Shown: positions 1-10,147, counted from the stretch's first letter. The stretch is 64,000 bases of DNA from Sphingobium sp. YR768 (GCF_900111125.1 NZ_FOGE01000003.1:1-64000); one strand, 5' to 3'. Translations and numbers: made by a program. Notes: generated from the sequence alone by a model not told the origin.

Positions 1-1
1 A

Positions 2-94
2 GCAACATGGCGCCGCATCGGATCGCTGCTCGATGCTTTCAGTCCCGCAGAATGCCGCAAATATCTCATCAATTCCGGATACGGATCAATCTGA
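2..94 (+). pseudogene. C-terminal end of an IS630-family transposase (5' part lies outside the window)
   Basis: Read from base 2, the open frame runs to a TGA at 92-94 and ends in TWRRIGSLLDAF, then SPAECRKYLINSGYGSI. A tryptophan-arginine helix followed by an (S/P)xEC-x-(N/K)Y-hydrophobic-x-N/S-GY tail is typical of the extreme C-terminus of IS630/Tc1-like transposases. Only about 30 codons are visible, so intactness and terminal repeats cannot be judged. No terminal inverted repeat was recognised before the desaturase at 207. It could be part of a whole element beginning left of the window. Confidence 0.5.
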
Positions 95-206
95 TGTCAT
101 CCGACTCTAGAAGCCGCAATCCCGCCCGTCAGGGCGCAATGCTTGACGCTGCATCGCACCATCCATAGCATGATGGACAGACTTATACGGCATAGGGAGG
201 CCCGCC

Positions 207-1211
207 ATGGAAGACAGCGCCCATGAGCGGCCGGCGGGATATCGCTATTCGCGCCGCGGCACGATGCCGCTGATCCGCCAGCTTTCCGTCATTCCCAATA
301 TACGCAATGCGCTGCTGCTCGTCTTTCAGTGGGCAGTGATGATCGGCGCTTGCGTGGTCGCGATCCGGGCCGACAGCCTGCCCGTCTATCTGCTGGCCGG
401 CTTCGTCATCGGCACCCGCATCCAGTGTCTGGCGGTGATGATGCATGAAGCCTGCCACAATATGCTGTTCAGCAATCGCCGGGCCAATGATCTGATCGGC
501 GACCTGTTCGTCGCCTACCCGCTGGCGTTCAGCGTCGACCTGTATCGCGTGGCGCATATGGTGCATCACCGCCATACCAACACGCCGCGCGACTATGACT
601 ATCGGGTCCAGCGCAAGGACCCGGACCAGCATTTCCCCAAGGATGGCGCGGGCATGGTCGTGCTGTTCCTGCGCAGCCTGTTCGGCCTCAACTATTATCG
701 CGTCGCCCGCGCCGCGCGGGTCTGGTCACCGCTCGCCAATTTCCACAATCCCCGCCGCTTCGGCTTCGATTATCGGCTGGCGCTGCGCATCCGCTATATT
801 GTGTGGGCGGTGGTGGTCTACGGCCTCGTCCTCTGGTCGCCCTGGCGCTGGCAGATATTGGGGCTGTTCCTGATCCCCCAATATCTATGGGCCAATATCT
901 TCAACCGCATCCGGGCGATGGCCGAACATAATGGCGTCGCCGACACCAGCGAACTGAACGGCACCCGCACCATCCTCCCCACGCTGGTCGACCGCGTCCT
1001 GATCGGGCCGCTCAATGTCAGCTATCATCTGGAACATCATCTGTTCCCCTCCGTCCCCTGGCACAATCTGCGCCGCCTGCATGGGCATATGATGCAGGAC
1101 CCCGCCTATGCCGCAGACGCGCATGTGACGCGGGGCTATTGGGGGGTGATACGGGAGTTGATGCCGGTGAAGGGGGATGGAGTTGGGGTGGCTTCCGGGG
1201 TGAAGCGGTGA
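207..1211 (+). CDS. Membrane fatty acid desaturase family protein
   Basis: This 334-aa polytopic protein carries the three histidine clusters of membrane di-iron desaturases: HEACH near residues 80-84, HMVHHRH near 117-123 and HLEHH near 274-278. An HN pair precedes the last cluster (AEHNG). Hydrophobic stretches lie between the clusters. Such enzymes introduce double bonds into acyl chains, or act on carotenoid or sphingoid substrates, in the cytoplasmic membrane; the substrate cannot be read from the sequence. The ATG at 207 follows a GGGAGG-like site (tagggaggcccgcc). It stands alone between the transposase remnant and the A/T-richer patch. Family assignment is firm and substrate is unknown. 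Confidence 0.85.
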   Translation: MEDSAHERPAGYRYSRRGTMPLIRQLSVIPNIRNALLLVFQWAVMIGACVVAIRADSLPVYLLAGFVIGTRIQCLAVMMHEACHNMLFSNRRANDLIGDLFVAYPLAFSVDLYRVAHMVHHRHTNTPRDYDYRVQRKDPDQHFPKDGAGMVVLFLRSLFGLNYYRVARAARVWSPLANFHNPRRFGFDYRLALRIRYIVWAVVVYGLVLWSPWRWQILGLFLIPQYLWANIFNRIRAMAEHNGVADTSELNGTRTILPTLVDRVLIGPLNVSYHLEHHLFPSVPWHNLRRLHGHMMQDPAYAADAHVTRGYWGVIRELMPVKGDGVGVASGVKR

Positions 1212-1516
1212 ATTCGGTAGCGCAGATATCATTCATGACGTCATAACATCTTTGCAGATGACGCTTTTGTACCAGCCCCCGCCGTTTGACAGCGATTTTC
1301 CTGCTCCGGGAAGCGGACATTGGGATCGTGACGTGGCTTGGGACACCGCATCATTGATCTAGGGCACCTCGCGCATGGTGCGAAGTCGCCAGGGCGCTTC
1401 AATGCAGGATGGTGATGCTGCGTCTCGCATAAGGCATCTGTGCCGGAATCAGTCTGGAACAGCAGTGAAGTTTCGCTAATGTAAGGCGCTGTTGCGCTAT
1501 CCGAAAGGGGCAGAGA
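1212..1516. other. Intergenic stretch with no gene recognised
   Basis: About 305 bases between the desaturase and the next gene. Short open frames here have no recognisable protein character. No strong hairpin, RNA gene or repeat was seen. A promoter for the following gene is expected but no convincing -35/-10 pair could be picked. Confidence 0.4.
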
Positions 1517-2263
1517 TTGGGACGGTTCGACCTTAACGAGATCGATACGGAAGAAAAACGCACCTCCCTCGATAATATCGTGAATGGTGACCGGTTGTGC
1601 GACATTCCCTATCTCGACATGCTGCGCGAAGAATCGCGGGCAGAAGTACGGACTTTCGCTGATGATCTTTTCGATCGCTTCAACCTTATTTCGGATGTGA
1701 GTGAGAAGAAGTCTGCGACCGCCCTGGAAAAATGCGCCCGGCCCGTCCTTTTGCAGCGTTACCCCTGGTTTCGGTTATGCCACATTCGCGATTATCTTCG
1801 CTTTCGTACACATTTGCGGCTCATGGACGATTTTAAGACTGTTTTGCGCTATTTTAGCGAAATGCAGGACAAAGGGCTGATCAGCATCGTCAAGATTGAC
1901 TATGATAAACTAAAAAGACCGGGAATATTTGGATGGCGCATGGTAGCAACCGACATCCGAGTGCGCAAAACCGGCCTTCTTGTCGAGCATTATATGACGT
2001 TCAGCGACATGATCTCGATCAATGAGGACTGGTTGCACAAGGTCTATGAAACTTGGCGTTCGCGAGATACCGATGATTTGAGCATGCCAGAACTAACCCG
2101 GATGAACCGGGACGTGGAGTTCAGCCGCTCCTCCTACAGGCAGTTACTGAACGCAGGCATCATCTCCAGCACAGGGGCTGCGCGCCCAATAGCCAAGACA
2201 CAGAAATCCGCCGACGAGAGCTTATTGCGCCTCTTGCATACTCATCTCAACCTAACACCATAG
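1517..2263 (+). CDS. Orphan protein of unknown function, possibly distantly RelA/SpoT-like
   Basis: A 248-aa open frame opens with TTG at 1517 behind a purine-rich tract (ggggcagaga). Codon use is visibly more A/T-rich than in its neighbours, suggesting acquisition. The protein is soluble with no signal peptide. The central segment, residues about 130-190, reads GWRMVATDIRV, then GLLVEHYMTFSDMI, then WLHKVYETWR. That spacing of a glycine-led strand, a xVEx(Q/Y)xT strand and an H-x-x-YE helix loosely recalls (p)ppGpp synthetase/RelA-SpoT-like domains. No catalytic residues could be assigned, so this is a weak inference. Its 3' end overlaps the convergent gene at 2247 by 17 nt. Otherwise unrecognised. 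Confidence 0.5.
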   Translation: MGRFDLNEIDTEEKRTSLDNIVNGDRLCDIPYLDMLREESRAEVRTFADDLFDRFNLISDVSEKKSATALEKCARPVLLQRYPWFRLCHIRDYLRFRTHLRLMDDFKTVLRYFSEMQDKGLISIVKIDYDKLKRPGIFGWRMVATDIRVRKTGLLVEHYMTFSDMISINEDWLHKVYETWRSRDTDDLSMPELTRMNRDVEFSRSSYRQLLNAGIISSTGAARPIAKTQKSADESLLRLLHTHLNLTP

Positions 2264-2657
2264 CGGCTTCCATGGCTGCCAATGGGTCATCGGCCTCCGA
2301 TGCGGCAATTTTCTTTGCCTTGCCCGCTTTCCGACTTTTGACCTTTGAATAATGCTGGTTCACGAGCTTGCGAAGACTGGCAACGGTGGTCGCGCCAGAG
2401 CCGATTTCGGTTCTGAACCGCTTCGAATAAAATCTGGAAAAATTTATGCCGGCGTCCAGAAATGCACCGTGCCCAGGGACGATCTGGCCAAGTTCGGACA
2501 AATCTTCGATGGCAAAGAAATTTTCATTGAGGTCTGCAACTTTGGGGACCGCGATGCGAACTTTGGTCGTAGTCAGGTCAAGCACAACGGGAACCGAAAG
2601 ACCAATGGCCGGCTCGTAAAGAAATACCTGGTCGTGCGCCTTGCTGACTGCCAACAT
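2247..2657 (-). CDS. Small hypothetical protein, convergent with the preceding orphan gene
   Basis: A 136-aa open frame with A/T-richer codons, like its convergent neighbour, and a lysine-rich C-terminal segment (KVKSRKAGKAKK). No known domain was recognised. The 5' end is uncertain. Upstream on the same strand, at about 2662-2784, another frame contains plausible protein sequence (FMILAYYGVQETLEY) that runs into this gene near codon 4. The true gene may therefore start further upstream and carry a frameshift. Because it shares the foreign-looking patch with 1517-2263, the two may have arrived together, possibly as a small accessory or defence module, but nothing in the sequence proves that. 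Confidence 0.45.
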   Translation of the reverse strand: MLAVSKAHDQVFLYEPAIGLSVPVVLDLTTTKVRIAVPKVADLNENFFAIEDLSELGQIVPGHGAFLDAGINFSRFYSKRFRTEIGSGATTVASLRKLVNQHYSKVKSRKAGKAKKIAASEADDPLAAMEAAMVLG

Positions 2658-3362
2658 ATTCTAGCGTCTCCTGGACTCCATAATACGCCAAGATCATGAA
2701 TAGAGTCTTGCTCTGGCGCATGATGGTCGATGAGACCTCCCCCAACTGACTCAGGAACATAGGAGCAACCTGGGCAAAGGGCAACCCCTCACGCCAGCTG
2801 GGAAAATGCTCTCATCTTCTACCTGCAAATCCGGAGAAGCGCATAAGTTTCATGGCAGCCCGGACGATTGTCGGTACGACGGAAAAATGAGCGCTTACGT
2901 CGGCTTCATGGCACCAGCTATTCAGCCGGAGCCAACGCCGTGCAAGCCTCTGCTATCCGCACGCCGGGTTTCCGGACCGGACATTCCGCAATCGGTCATA
3001 ATCCCCCTTCCAATGTAGGATTTTGTTTGATCTATCCTGATGGATGGAACAGCCGCCCTCTTCTCCACGCCCCGTCATCGCGTGCCCAACGCGCCGGTCA
3101 CGCGCCCACATCGCGTCACTCTGGCCACCCGTGTCGCGTCACCGTGACCCAAGTGGCGCGTCGGAGATGCTTCGGCGGCGCGTTACAGGCGCTTCGCGGA
3201 CGCTTCGGGCCGAAAAAGCCCGACAACAGTGTGAACTTCGGCCGCACCGTCGCGTTGCCCCTCCGCCGGACGCCCCTGCCCGAAACGCCACCCCCTTGCT
3301 TATCGAAAACTTTACCAGCCTTCCGCTAGACCCTTGCCAGTTTTGACAGTCAGGCCCCACCG
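2658..3362. other. About 700 bp without a supported gene
   Basis: Several overlapping short open frames on both strands have compositions that look like shadows rather than proteins. The left part (to about 2800) may hold the frameshifted 5' end of the gene at 2247-2657. The right part becomes strongly GC-rich and probably contains the promoter and leader of the Amt-like gene at 3363. No RNA gene, terminator or repeat was convincingly seen. Confidence 0.4.
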
Positions 3363-4634
3363 ATGCGCTTTCCTCTTGCCCTGCCCTTCCTCGCCGCGCT
3401 GGCGCTGCCCCGGCCTGCCTTTGCGCAGGTGGCGGTGGCCGATAGCGGCGATACCGGGTGGATGATCCTGTGCGCGCTGCTGGTGCTGCTGGCGGCATTG
3501 CCGGGGCTGATGCTGCGCTATGCCGGCGGGGTGAATGTGCGCAGCGCGCTGTCGGTGATGGCGCAGGGCGCGGGGATCGTGGCGACGGCGTCGCTGACAT
3601 GGGCGATTGCGGGCTACAGCCTGACCTATGCGCCCGGTGGCGACTGGCTGGGCGGCGGCGCCAACCTGCTGCTCGCCAATCTGGGCCAGTTGCGCGACGC
3701 GCTGACCATCCCCGAATCGGCTTTCGTGCTGTTTCAGCTTGGCCTTGCGCTGCTGGCCGCCTGCCTGATGGTGGGCGCGGTGGCGGAGCGGACGCCGATC
3801 GGCTGGTGGATCGGCTTCACGCCGCTCTGGCTGCTGCTGGTCTATGTGCCGGTCGCCCATGCGGCCTGGGGCGGCGGCTGGCTCGCTAACCTTGGCGTCA
3901 TGGATTTTGCCGGCGGGCTGGTGGTGCATGGGCTGGCGGGCTTTTCCGCGCTGGCGCTGGCGCTGATCGTGGGGGCGCGGCGCGACGCGACGGCGACGGG
4001 CCATGCGCCGGTGCTGAGTATGGCAGGCGGCGCGCTGCTGTGGGTCGGCCTGTCCGGCGTGGTCGGCGGCTGGGCGCTCGGCGCGACGGATGATGCCGCG
4101 ACCGCCATTCTCAACCATCATTTCGCCGCCTGCGCCGCCGCGCTGACCTGGGCCTTGCTGGACAAGATCATGGGCGCGCGCAGCAGCGCGACCGGCATCA
4201 TGTCGGGCGCGCTGGCGGGGATCGCCGCCATATCGGCCTCGGCGGCGCTGGTCGGCACCGGGGGCGCGATGCTGATCGGCCTGATCGCCGCCCTTATATG
4301 CCGATTGGGTTATGCGATTATCGGCCGCCGCATCGATGACGGCGCGGGCGTCTTCGTCATCCACGGGCTGGGCGGCATCACCGGCGCGCTGTTGCTGCCG
4401 GTCTTCGTCCTGCCGCTGCTGGGCGGAGTCGGGTTCGACGCGAATATCAGTCTGACCGGCGCGCTGGTCAGCCAGGTCATCGGCGTGGTCGTGGTGGCGC
4501 TGTGGGCTATGGTCGGCAGCGCGATCGCGGCGCTGATCGTCTCCGTCATCATCCCGATGCGGGTCAGCCCGCAGGATGAGGCCGACGGGCTGGACGGCGT
4601 GCAGCATGGCCAGCAGGGCTGGGACTTCCGCTAA
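3363..4634 (+). CDS. Ammonium transporter (Amt) family protein
   Basis: This 423-aa protein has a signal peptide (residues 1-22, ending AFA) and about eleven hydrophobic segments. It keeps the hallmark Amt twin histidines: H189 in DFAGGLVVHG and H334 in FVIHGLGGITGA. The acidic-glycine tail (DEADGLDGVQHG) resembles the Amt C-terminal regulatory tail. Amt proteins conduct ammonium/ammonia across the inner membrane. The sequence is a divergent member: several usual Amt motifs between the two histidines are altered, so the substrate is less certain than the fold. No glnK/glnB gene is adjacent. The glycosyltransferase at 4639 starts 4 nt after its stop and is probably co-transcribed. Confidence 0.8.
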   Translation: MRFPLALPFLAALALPRPAFAQVAVADSGDTGWMILCALLVLLAALPGLMLRYAGGVNVRSALSVMAQGAGIVATASLTWAIAGYSLTYAPGGDWLGGGANLLLANLGQLRDALTIPESAFVLFQLGLALLAACLMVGAVAERTPIGWWIGFTPLWLLLVYVPVAHAAWGGGWLANLGVMDFAGGLVVHGLAGFSALALALIVGARRDATATGHAPVLSMAGGALLWVGLSGVVGGWALGATDDAATAILNHHFAACAAALTWALLDKIMGARSSATGIMSGALAGIAAISASAALVGTGGAMLIGLIAALICRLGYAIIGRRIDDGAGVFVIHGLGGITGALLLPVFVLPLLGGVGFDANISLTGALVSQVIGVVVVALWAMVGSAIAALIVSVIIPMRVSPQDEADGLDGVQHGQQGWDFR

Positions 4635-4638
4635 GGCC

Positions 4639-5508
4639 ATGGTCGCCGCGCCCCTGCCTCCTGCCTCCGTCGCCGTGGCGATCTTCGCCCATCAGGAGGA
4701 GCGCCGGATCGCCCTCTGCCTCGCCTCGCTGCCGCTCGACCGGGCAGACACCGTCTTTCATGTGCTGGTGAACGGCACCACCGACGCGACCGTCGAACGG
4801 GCCAGGGCGGCGGCGGGCGACCGGACGAACATCATCGTCCATGACATCCTACAGGGCGGCAAGTCGCGGACCTGGAATCATTTCGTCCATCATCTGCTCA
4901 CTGGGACCGAAGCGGCCGTGATCTTCATGGATGGCGACGCGGAAATCATGCCCGGCTCCTTCGACGCGCTGGTGGCCGATCTGGCCGCGCACCCGCAGGC
5001 GAACGCCGTTGCGGGCATGCCGATGAACGGCCGCATGGCGCAGGCCTATCGGGAGGGATTGCGGGCCGAAGGCGGGCTGTTCGGCGATCTCTATGCGCTG
5101 TCCGGCCGCTTCGTCGCGGCGATACGGCGGCGCGGACTGCGCCTGCCCGACGATCTTATCGGCGATGACGGGTTGGTCGCCGCCTGGGCGCATACAGATC
5201 TGAAGGATGACAGCCATTGGGTGCATAACCGGGTGAGGCATTGCGACGATGCGGGCTTTCTGGCCGAAATGGTGGGCCTTGCCCGCCCGTCGACATGGAC
5301 CATGCAATATAAAAGGTTGATCAATTACTCGGTCCGTTTCTACCAGAACCGGATCGTGTCGGACATCATGACGCGCGAGGGACCAGATGGCCTCCCCGCG
5401 CGTCTTTCCAGCCTCTATGCGGACTGGCTGCCCCGCTGGCGTCCACGCCCCGGCCTGACCGGATGGTTCGACCGAAAGGCGCTTCAGCGAATGCGGCGCG
5501 CGATTTAA
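4639..5508 (+). CDS. Family-2-type glycosyltransferase
   Basis: About 289 aa from the ATG at 4639. An in-frame earlier ATG at 4576 lies inside the transporter gene and was not chosen. The N-terminal half has GT-A/GT2 character: VAVAIFAHQEERRI, then LVNGTTDATVERA, a GGKSRTWNHF segment and the metal/nucleotide-binding acidic motif IFMDGDAEI. There is a later LIGDDGLVAAW segment. No membrane spans are evident, so it should act on the cytoplasmic face with a nucleotide-sugar donor. The acceptor is unknown. It lies directly behind the Amt-like gene and its last 4 nt overlap the convergent MFS gene. Confidence 0.7.
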   Translation: MVAAPLPPASVAVAIFAHQEERRIALCLASLPLDRADTVFHVLVNGTTDATVERARAAAGDRTNIIVHDILQGGKSRTWNHFVHHLLTGTEAAVIFMDGDAEIMPGSFDALVADLAAHPQANAVAGMPMNGRMAQAYREGLRAEGGLFGDLYALSGRFVAAIRRRGLRLPDDLIGDDGLVAAWAHTDLKDDSHWVHNRVRHCDDAGFLAEMVGLARPSTWTMQYKRLINYSVRFYQNRIVSDIMTREGPDGLPARLSSLYADWLPRWRPRPGLTGWFDRKALQRMRRAI

Positions 5509-6836
5509 CGATCGCGCCCGGCCAGTTCCTTGTTGACGTATAGCGCGACCATCGTCGCGACGGCACCGGACAGCAGGTAGATGCCCGAAGCGGCCAGACC
5601 GAACTTCACCGACAGCAGCAGGGCCAACAGCGGCGCAAAGCCTGCACCGACCAGCCAGGCAAGGTCGGACGTCAGCGCCGAACTGGTATAGCGCGCTTCC
5701 GTCGCAAAGTTGGAAGCCACCACACCCGACGACTGACCGAAGGACAAGCCGAGCAGCATGAAGCCCAAGATCATGAAGGCGACCTCACCCAGTTCCCCGC
5801 CATTCAGCAGCAGCGGCGCCATCAGTGCGAAGATCGCAATGCCCAGCGCCGACCAGCCGAGCAGCGAACGACGACCGATCTGGTCGGCGATGAAGCCGGA
5901 GACGACGATGGCGAGCAGGCCGACGGACGCACCGATCATCTCGATGATCAGGAAGCGGTCGAGCGGCTGGTCGGTATAGAGCGCGACCCAGCAGAGCGGG
6001 AACACCGTCACCATATGGAACAGCGCAAAGCTGGCCAGCGGCGCGAACGCGCCGATGATGATATTGCGCCCTTCCTTCTGAAGGGTCGGCAGCACCGGCG
6101 AGGGTTGCAGGTCGCGCTGTTCAAACAGCCGTTCGAATTCATGCGTCACCACGATGCGCAGCCGGGCGAACAGCGCCACGACGTTGATCGCGAATGCCAC
6201 GAAGAAGGGATAACGCCAGCCCCAGTCGAGGAAGTCGGCTTCGGTCATGTTGAGGATGGAGAAAGCGAACAGGCCGCTCGCCACGATCAAGGCCAGCGGC
6301 GCGCCGAGTTGCGGCACCATGGCATACCAGCCACGCTGATGCTGTGGTGCGTTGAGCGACAGGAGCGAGGCCAGACCATCCCAGGTGCCACCCAGCGCGA
6401 TACCCTGCGCCGCACGCAAAATGATCAGGACGACCGCAGCATAGTGGCCAATCGTCTCATATCCCGGTAGAAAGGCGATCGCGACGGTGGAACTGCCCAG
6501 CAGGAAAAGGGCGCCCGTCAGCTTGGTGCCGCGGCCATAGCGCCGGTCGATCGCCATGAAGATCAGCGATCCCAGAGGCCGGGTGACGAACGCGACGGCA
6601 AAGATGGCGAAGGAATAGAGGGTGCCGGTCAGGGCATCCACATAGGGAAAGATCAGGTGCGGAAACACGATCACGGAAGCGATCGCGTACACGAAGAAAT
6701 CGAAAAACTCGGAGGTGCGACCGATGATCACCCCGATGGAAATATCACCCGGCGCGATGGAATGGTCGCGCGCATTGATGTTGCGCGCATCATCCTCAAG
6801 TGGCGTGGAGGTGAAGGCAATGGCCCCAGAACTCAT
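5505..6836 (-). CDS. MFS transporter of the metabolite:H+ symporter (MHS) type
   Basis: About twelve hydrophobic segments with MFS features: RPLGSLIFMAIDRRYGR between helices 2 and 3 and the related ADQIGRRSLLG in the second half. The ISIGVIIGRTSEFFDFFVY start and the LRAAQGIALGGTWDG helix resemble the MHS group, which moves small organic acids or osmolytes with protons; the substrate is not readable. The start at 6836 was chosen because AAGGAG lies 9 nt upstream. An ATG at 6842 is too close to it, and a longer frame to 6974 adds a cysteine-rich leader lacking transporter character. The 3' end overlaps the convergent glycosyltransferase by 4 nt. Confidence 0.8.
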   Translation of the reverse strand: MSSGAIAFTSTPLEDDARNINARDHSIAPGDISIGVIIGRTSEFFDFFVYAIASVIVFPHLIFPYVDALTGTLYSFAIFAVAFVTRPLGSLIFMAIDRRYGRGTKLTGALFLLGSSTVAIAFLPGYETIGHYAAVVLIILRAAQGIALGGTWDGLASLLSLNAPQHQRGWYAMVPQLGAPLALIVASGLFAFSILNMTEADFLDWGWRYPFFVAFAINVVALFARLRIVVTHEFERLFEQRDLQPSPVLPTLQKEGRNIIIGAFAPLASFALFHMVTVFPLCWVALYTDQPLDRFLIIEMIGASVGLLAIVVSGFIADQIGRRSLLGWSALGIAIFALMAPLLLNGGELGEVAFMILGFMLLGLSFGQSSGVVASNFATEARYTSSALTSDLAWLVGAGFAPLLALLLSVKFGLAASGIYLLSGAVATMVALYVNKELAGRDR

Positions 6837-7026
6837 AGACATCCGCTCCTTGGCAGGGCCACCGGTGCGGTTGTTGTGTCGTCTGCCAGTGGCCGTGGAA
6901 TCACAGCATAACAGAAAACACGCAGAGTCTAAGCAGTATCCCACATCCCAAACATTTTTTGCGTTCGCACACAATTGGACAAATTGCCCACTATCCGACT
7001 CTGTGCGGAAGGATTAGGCGCGCGCC
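6837..7026. promoter_or_regulatory. Divergent promoter region between the MFS gene and the cyo-reg operon
   Basis: A 190-bp spacer, A/T-rich around 6940-7000. It contains an imperfect palindrome (caattggacaaattg) near 6970 and a TTTTTGCGTTCGC stretch. The cyo operon start must lie here. A binding site for RegA, encoded at the end of the same operon, is plausible, but no consensus was matched with confidence. Confidence 0.4.
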
Positions 7027-8136
7027 ATGGCTAACCCACTCTCCCCCAACTGGATCAGGCGTTTGCGCTGGTCCGCTCCGATTCTTGCGGCGCCGCTGGC
7101 GGGCTGCAACTGGGTCGTGATGAACCCGTCGGGCGACATTGCGGTGCAGCAACGCGATCTGATCCTGATTTCAGTCGCGCTGATGCTCCTCATCGTCATC
7201 CCCGTCATGGCGATGGTCGTATGGTTCGCGGTGCGCTATCGCGCCACGAACGACGCGGTCGACAAGGATTATGACCCCGACTGGGATCATAGCACCAAGC
7301 TGGAACTGCTGATCTGGTCGGCCCCGCTGCTGATCATCATCGCGCTGGGCGCCGTGACCTGGGTTAGCACGCACAAGCTGGATCCTTATCGTCCGCTCGA
7401 CCGGATCGACTCGACCACCGCGATCGACCCCAAGGTAAAGCCGCTGACGGTCGAAGTGGTCGCGCTCGACTGGAAATGGCTCTTCATCTATCCTGAACTG
7501 GGTATTGCCACGGTCAACGAACTGGCCCTGCCCACCAATGTTCCGGTCCGCTTCGACATCACCGCATCGACCGTGATGAACAGCTTCTACGTTCCCGAAC
7601 TTGCCGGCCAGATCTATGCGATGCCCGGCATGAAGACGCAGCTTCACGCCGTCGCCAACAAGCCCGTGTCCAGCACCGGCTTCTCCGCCAACTTCTCGGG
7701 CGCGGGCTTCACCCATATGCGCTTCGGCTACAAGACCATGGACCGCGCCGGCTTCGACGCCTGGGTGGCCAAGGTGAAGGCCAGCCAGACCCCGCTTGAC
7801 CGCGCGGCCTATCTGACCCTTGCCAAGCCGACCGAAAAGGCGCCCGTCGCTTATTATGGCACCAGCGAAGCGAAGCTGTTCGATGCCGTGGTCAATATGT
7901 GCGTCAAGCCCGGTCAGCGTTGCATGAACGAACTGATGCACATCGACCAGATGGGCGGCGCCGGCAAGGAATCGGCGAAGGAAACGGAAGGTCTGAAATA
8001 TGACCTGCCCAACAGCCATTCGATCGAGCAGTCCGACGTGAACAACGGGCAGGAAACCGCCCCTGACGCACCGGGTGCGGCTTCGGCTGATCATACCTCT
8101 CCCAGCGGCGCTGACGCGCACGCGCAGCATCGGTAA
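7027..8136 (+). CDS. cyoA: Quinol oxidase subunit II (cytochrome o-type)
   Basis: This 369-aa protein begins with a lipoprotein signal (LAGC, acylated Cys27), followed by two transmembrane helices and a periplasmic cupredoxin-fold domain. The conserved [16 protein letters not shown] and [22 protein letters not shown] segments mark the heme-copper quinol oxidase subunit II family. The CuA ligands of cytochrome c oxidase are absent, as expected for an enzyme oxidising ubiquinol. The C-terminal about 60 residues are Asp/Glu/His-rich and look disordered. It is the first gene of cyoABCD-surf1-regBA; cyoB starts 5 nt after its stop. Confidence 0.93.
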   Translation: MANPLSPNWIRRLRWSAPILAAPLAGCNWVVMNPSGDIAVQQRDLILISVALMLLIVIPVMAMVVWFAVRYRATNDAVDKDYDPDWDHSTKLELLIWSAPLLIIIALGAVTWVSTHKLDPYRPLDRIDSTTAIDPKVKPLTVEVVALDWKWLFIYPELGIATVNELALPTNVPVRFDITASTVMNSFYVPELAGQIYAMPGMKTQLHAVANKPVSSTGFSANFSGAGFTHMRFGYKTMDRAGFDAWVAKVKASQTPLDRAAYLTLAKPTEKAPVAYYGTSEAKLFDAVVNMCVKPGQRCMNELMHIDQMGGAGKESAKETEGLKYDLPNSHSIEQSDVNNGQETAPDAPGAASADHTSPSGADAHAQHR

Positions 8137-8141
8137 GGCCC

Positions 8142-10142
8142 ATGACAGGCACACTCACAACAACACAGATGATCTTCGGTCGTCTGACATGGGATGCATT
8201 CCCATGGCATGAACCCATCGTCGTCGCGACATTCTGCGGCGTGATGCTGGGCGGTGCGGCGCTCGTCGCGGCGCTGACCTATTTCAAGCTCTGGGGCTAT
8301 CTCTGGAACGAATGGTTCACCAGCGTCGACCACAAGAAAATCGGCATCATGTACATGGTGCTGGGCCTTATCATGTTCCTGCGCGGCTTTGCCGACGCCA
8401 TCATGATGCGCGGCCAGCAGGCCATGGCCTTCAACGGCAATGAAGGCTATCTGAACGCGCACCATTATGATCAGGTGTTCACCGCCCACGGCGTGATCAT
8501 GATCTTCTTCGTGGCCATGCCGTTCGTGACGGGTCTGATGAACTACATCGTCCCGCTTCAGATCGGCGCCCGCGACGTCAGCTTCCCCTTCCTGAACAAT
8601 TTCTCGTTCTGGATGACGGCTGGCGGTGCGGTTCTGGTCATGGCTTCGCTGTTCCTGGGTGAATTTGCGCAGACCGGCTGGCTGGCCTATCCGCCGCTGT
8701 CGGGTCTGGCCTACAGCCCCGCGACCGGCGTCGACTATTATATCTGGTCGCTTCAGGTCGCCGGTGTCGGCACCACCCTGTCGGGCATCAACCTGCTCGC
8801 CACCATCATCAAGATGCGCGCGCCCGGCATGTCGCTCATGAAGATGCCGGTCTTCACCTGGACCTCGCTCTGCACCAACGTGCTGATCGTGGCCTCCTTC
8901 CCCATTCTTACCGCAACCCTGGTCCTGCTCTCGCTGGACCGTTACGCCGGCACCAACTTCTTCACGAACGACTTCGGCGGCAATCCGATGATGTACGTGA
9001 ACCTGATCTGGATCTGGGGTCACCCCGAAGTCTACATCCTCATCCTGCCGCTCTTCGGCGTGTTCTCGGAAGTCGTCTCGACCTTCTGCGGCAAGCGTCT
9101 GTTCGGCTATACGTCGATGGTCTACGCCACCTGCACCATCATGGTGCTGTCCTACCTGGTGTGGCTGCACCACTTCTTCACCATGGGTTCGGGCGCCAGC
9201 GTCAACAGCTTCTTCGGCATCACGACGATGATCATCTCGATCCCGACGGGTGCAAAGCTCTTCAACTGGCTCTTCACCATGTATCGCGGCAAGATCCGCT
9301 ACGAACTGCCGATGATGTGGGCCGTGGCCTTCATGCTGACCTTCACGATCGGCGGCATGACCGGCGTGATGCTGGCGGTTCCCCCTGCCGACTTCGTGCT
9401 GCACAACTCGCTGTTCCTGATCGCGCACTTCCATAACGTGATCATCGGCGGCGTGCTGTTCGGCCTGTTCGCGGCAATCAACTACTGGTGGCCCAAGGCG
9501 TTCGGCTTCAAGCTCAACCAGTTCTGGGGCCATGTGTCCTTCTGGTGCTGGCAGATCGGCTTCTGGCTCGCCTTCACGCCGCTCTACATCATGGGCCTGA
9601 TGGGCGTGACCCGCCGCATGCGCGTGTTCGACGACCCGTCGCTCCAGAAGTGGTTCATCATCGCCGCCATCGGCGCCGTGATCATCGCGGCAGGCATTGG
9701 TGCGATGCTGGTGCAGTTCGCCGTCTCCATCTGGAAGCGCGACGAATATAAGGTGGAAGGCGATCCGTGGGATGGCCGTACCCTGGAATGGGCGACCAGC
9801 TCGCCTCCGCCGGAGTATAATTTCGCCTTCACGCCGGTCATCTACGATGCCGACAGCTGGGCGGACATGAAGAAGCATGGCTATCAGCGTCCGCTGAGCG
9901 GCTATGAAGCGATCCACATGCCCAGCGGCACCGGCACTGGCGTCATCCTCGCCGGTCTGGCCACGCTGTGCGGCTTTGCCCTCATCTGGTACATCTGGTG
10001 GCTCGCAGGCCTCAGCTTCCTGGGCATGGTCGGTTTCGCGATCTTCCACACCTTCAACTACAAGCGCGATTATTACATCCCCGCGGATGTGGTCACGCGC
10101 ACCGAGGAAGAGCGCACGCGCATCCTCGCGGCGGGAGTCTGA
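8142..10142 (+). CDS. cyoB: Quinol oxidase subunit I (cytochrome o-type)
   Basis: This 666-aa multi-spanning catalytic subunit closely follows E. coli CyoB. Ligand motifs are visible: [13 protein letters not shown] (low-spin heme His), [12 protein letters not shown] (CuB His plus cross-linked Tyr), [11 protein letters not shown] (two CuB His) and [17 protein letters not shown] (two heme His). The quinone-site signature [10 protein letters not shown] and HHYDQ is intact. The enzyme reduces O2 to water using ubiquinol and pumps protons. No heme O synthase (cyoE) follows, so the heme type at the active site cannot be stated. Confidence 0.96.
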   Translation: MTGTLTTTQMIFGRLTWDAFPWHEPIVVATFCGVMLGGAALVAALTYFKLWGYLWNEWFTSVDHKKIGIMYMVLGLIMFLRGFADAIMMRGQQAMAFNGNEGYLNAHHYDQVFTAHGVIMIFFVAMPFVTGLMNYIVPLQIGARDVSFPFLNNFSFWMTAGGAVLVMASLFLGEFAQTGWLAYPPLSGLAYSPATGVDYYIWSLQVAGVGTTLSGINLLATIIKMRAPGMSLMKMPVFTWTSLCTNVLIVASFPILTATLVLLSLDRYAGTNFFTNDFGGNPMMYVNLIWIWGHPEVYILILPLFGVFSEVVSTFCGKRLFGYTSMVYATCTIMVLSYLVWLHHFFTMGSGASVNSFFGITTMIISIPTGAKLFNWLFTMYRGKIRYELPMMWAVAFMLTFTIGGMTGVMLAVPPADFVLHNSLFLIAHFHNVIIGGVLFGLFAAINYWWPKAFGFKLNQFWGHVSFWCWQIGFWLAFTPLYIMGLMGVTRRMRVFDDPSLQKWFIIAAIGAVIIAAGIGAMLVQFAVSIWKRDEYKVEGDPWDGRTLEWATSSPPPEYNFAFTPVIYDADSWADMKKHGYQRPLSGYEAIHMPSGTGTGVILAGLATLCGFALIWYIWWLAGLSFLGMVGFAIFHTFNYKRDYYIPADVVTRTEEERTRILAAGV

Positions 10143-10147
10143 CACCC

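Noticed and set aside
3312..4640. 442-aa minus-strand open frame opposite the Amt-like gene
   Set aside because: Low-complexity Arg/Gln/His composition; produced by GC-rich codon bias of the real gene.
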